Shown here: positions 5,069-5,713 of the stretch, in pieces
Layout of the letters: each line of letters begins with the position of its first letter
Numbering within the stretch: position 1 is the first letter of the stretch
Assembly (NCBI GenBank): GCA_034437455.1
Contig: DAOTUB010000294.1
Location: 1 to 5,713 of the forward strand
Reading direction: 5' to 3'
DNA length: 5,713 bases
DNA from: DAOTUB01 sp034437455
GTDB taxonomy: Bacteria > Chloroflexota > Anaerolineae > B4-G1
Notes under the pieces: generated by a model
The model's database searches: none
What the model saw: the letters and a program-made list of their open reading frames with translations, nothing else
Told to the model about the DNA's origin: nothing
Translations under genes and position numbers: made by a program

Positions 5069-5713
5069 ATGTCTGGTTACGAAGGATCATCTACTTCAGA
5101 ACATCTGCTCGAAGTGAAAAACCTTACGACCCGTTTCTACACGGAGGAAGGCACCGTCTACGCCGTCAACGGAGTCTCGTACACCATGGACGAAGGCGAG
5201 ATGCTGGGCGTGGTGGGCGAGAGCGGGTGCGGCAAGAGCGTGCACGCACTCTCGATGATGCGCTTGATACCAATGCCGCCGGGCAAGATTGAGGCGGGCG
5301 AGGTCTTTTTGCGCGGTCGAGACGTCTTGAAAGTGAGCGAGGAGGAGATACGCCACGTACGAGGGGCGCAGATCGCGATGATCTTTCAGGACCCGATGAC
5401 GTCGTTCAACCCGGTGCTGACCATCGGCTTTCAGATCATGGAAGCGTTGAAGCTGCACCAGGGGATGGACGACAAGGAGGCGCGAGAGCGGGCGGCGGAG
5501 CTGTTGGCGATGGTGGGCATTCCCGAGGCGAACATGCGGTTGGACGATTACCCGCACCAATTCTCCGGAGGGATGAGGCAGCGGGCGATGATCGCGATGG
5601 GGCTATCGTGCAACCCGCTGCTGTTGATCGCGGACGAGCCGACGACGTCGTTGGACGTGACGATCCAGGCGCAGATCATCGACCTGGTGAGGCGGCTGCG
5701 AGACCGACTGGGG
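5069..5713 (+). CDS. OppD/DppD-type peptide ABC transporter ATP-binding protein, N-terminal part (cut by window edge)
   Basis: 215 residues are present, about two thirds of the usual length of roughly 320-340; the frame is open at the right edge. It is a nucleotide-binding subunit that powers uptake of oligopeptides, dipeptides or similar solutes through an inner-membrane permease pair. Visible in order: LLEVKNLTTRF (13-23), Walker A GESGCGKS (50-57), Q-loop Q107 in IFQDPMTSFNP, signature FSGGMRQR (165-172), Walker B LLLIADEP (184-191) and D-loop SLD (194-196) followed by VTIQAQI. The QDPMTSFNPVLTIGFQI and DVTIQAQI segments are typical of the OppD/DppD/NikD group. The H-loop and the C-terminal oligopeptide-transport extension lie beyond the window. 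Substrate cannot be assigned. No permease or binding-protein gene precedes it, so its partners would be downstream or elsewhere. Confidence 0.95.
   Translation, partial: MSGYEGSSTSEHLLEVKNLTTRFYTEEGTVYAVNGVSYTMDEGEMLGVVGESGCGKSVHALSMMRLIPMPPGKIEAGEVFLRGRDVLKVSEEEIRHVRGAQIAMIFQDPMTSFNPVLTIGFQIMEALKLHQGMDDKEARERAAELLAMVGIPEANMRLDDYPHQFSGGMRQRAMIAMGLSCNPLLLIADEPTTSLDVTIQAQIIDLVRRLRDRLG

Noticed and set aside
5096..5560. 154-codon minus-strand open frame opposite the ABC ATPase
   Set aside because: Shadow of the plus-strand gene, which carries Walker A, signature and Walker B motifs.

Overview
The window most likely comes from a bacterium of the phylum Chloroflexota (Anaerolineae or Caldilineae grade). 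This is inferred from three things: a large secreted protease built from IPT/TIG-like, DUF11-like, Fn3 and DNRLRE modules with a YLPLV segment, a PlsY-like acyltransferase with non-canonical glycine motifs, and an ECF sigma gene overlapped by a small gene encoding an S-V-A-G-A-x-P-x-P-x-V-W segment. No rRNA or other taxonomic marker is present, so the assignment is provisional.

Layout. Bases 1-374 (minus) hold the N-terminal 124 codons of a PlsY-like glycerol-3-phosphate acyltransferase, cut by the window edge. Bases 375-543 hold its ribosome binding site, a possible extended -10 promoter and a long composite hairpin that follows the protease gene. Bases 544-3639 (minus) encode a 1031-residue secreted papain-family (C1A) cysteine protease with an intact Gln-Cys-His-Asn catalytic set. 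Bases 3640-3904 are a divergent regulatory region. Leftward it carries a consensus-like TTGACA-N16-TATAAT promoter with a 7-bp-arm palindrome exactly filling the space between the two hexamers. Rightward it carries two TCTATAAT-type repeats. Bases 3905-4492 (plus) encode an ECF sigma factor, overlapped by 14 bases by a small gene (4479-4733) of unknown function that may be its regulator. Bases 4734-5068 are non-coding, with small hairpins and promoter candidates. Bases 5069-5713 (plus) hold the N-terminal 215 codons of an OppD/DppD-type peptide ABC transporter ATPase, cut by the right edge.

How the parts may fit together. A secreted protease, an adjacent divergently transcribed ECF sigma unit and a peptide-importer ATPase together suggest extracellular protein breakdown with peptide uptake. 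This is inference from proximity only: the sigma factor's targets are not visible, and the ABC gene has its own promoter candidates. The most notable observations are the palindrome inside the protease promoter, the internal YLPLV segment that looks like an old protein end followed by added modules, the inverted repeat inside the last codons of the protease gene, and the unusual small gene coupled to the sigma factor. No CRISPR array, transposase, tRNA or rRNA gene was seen.
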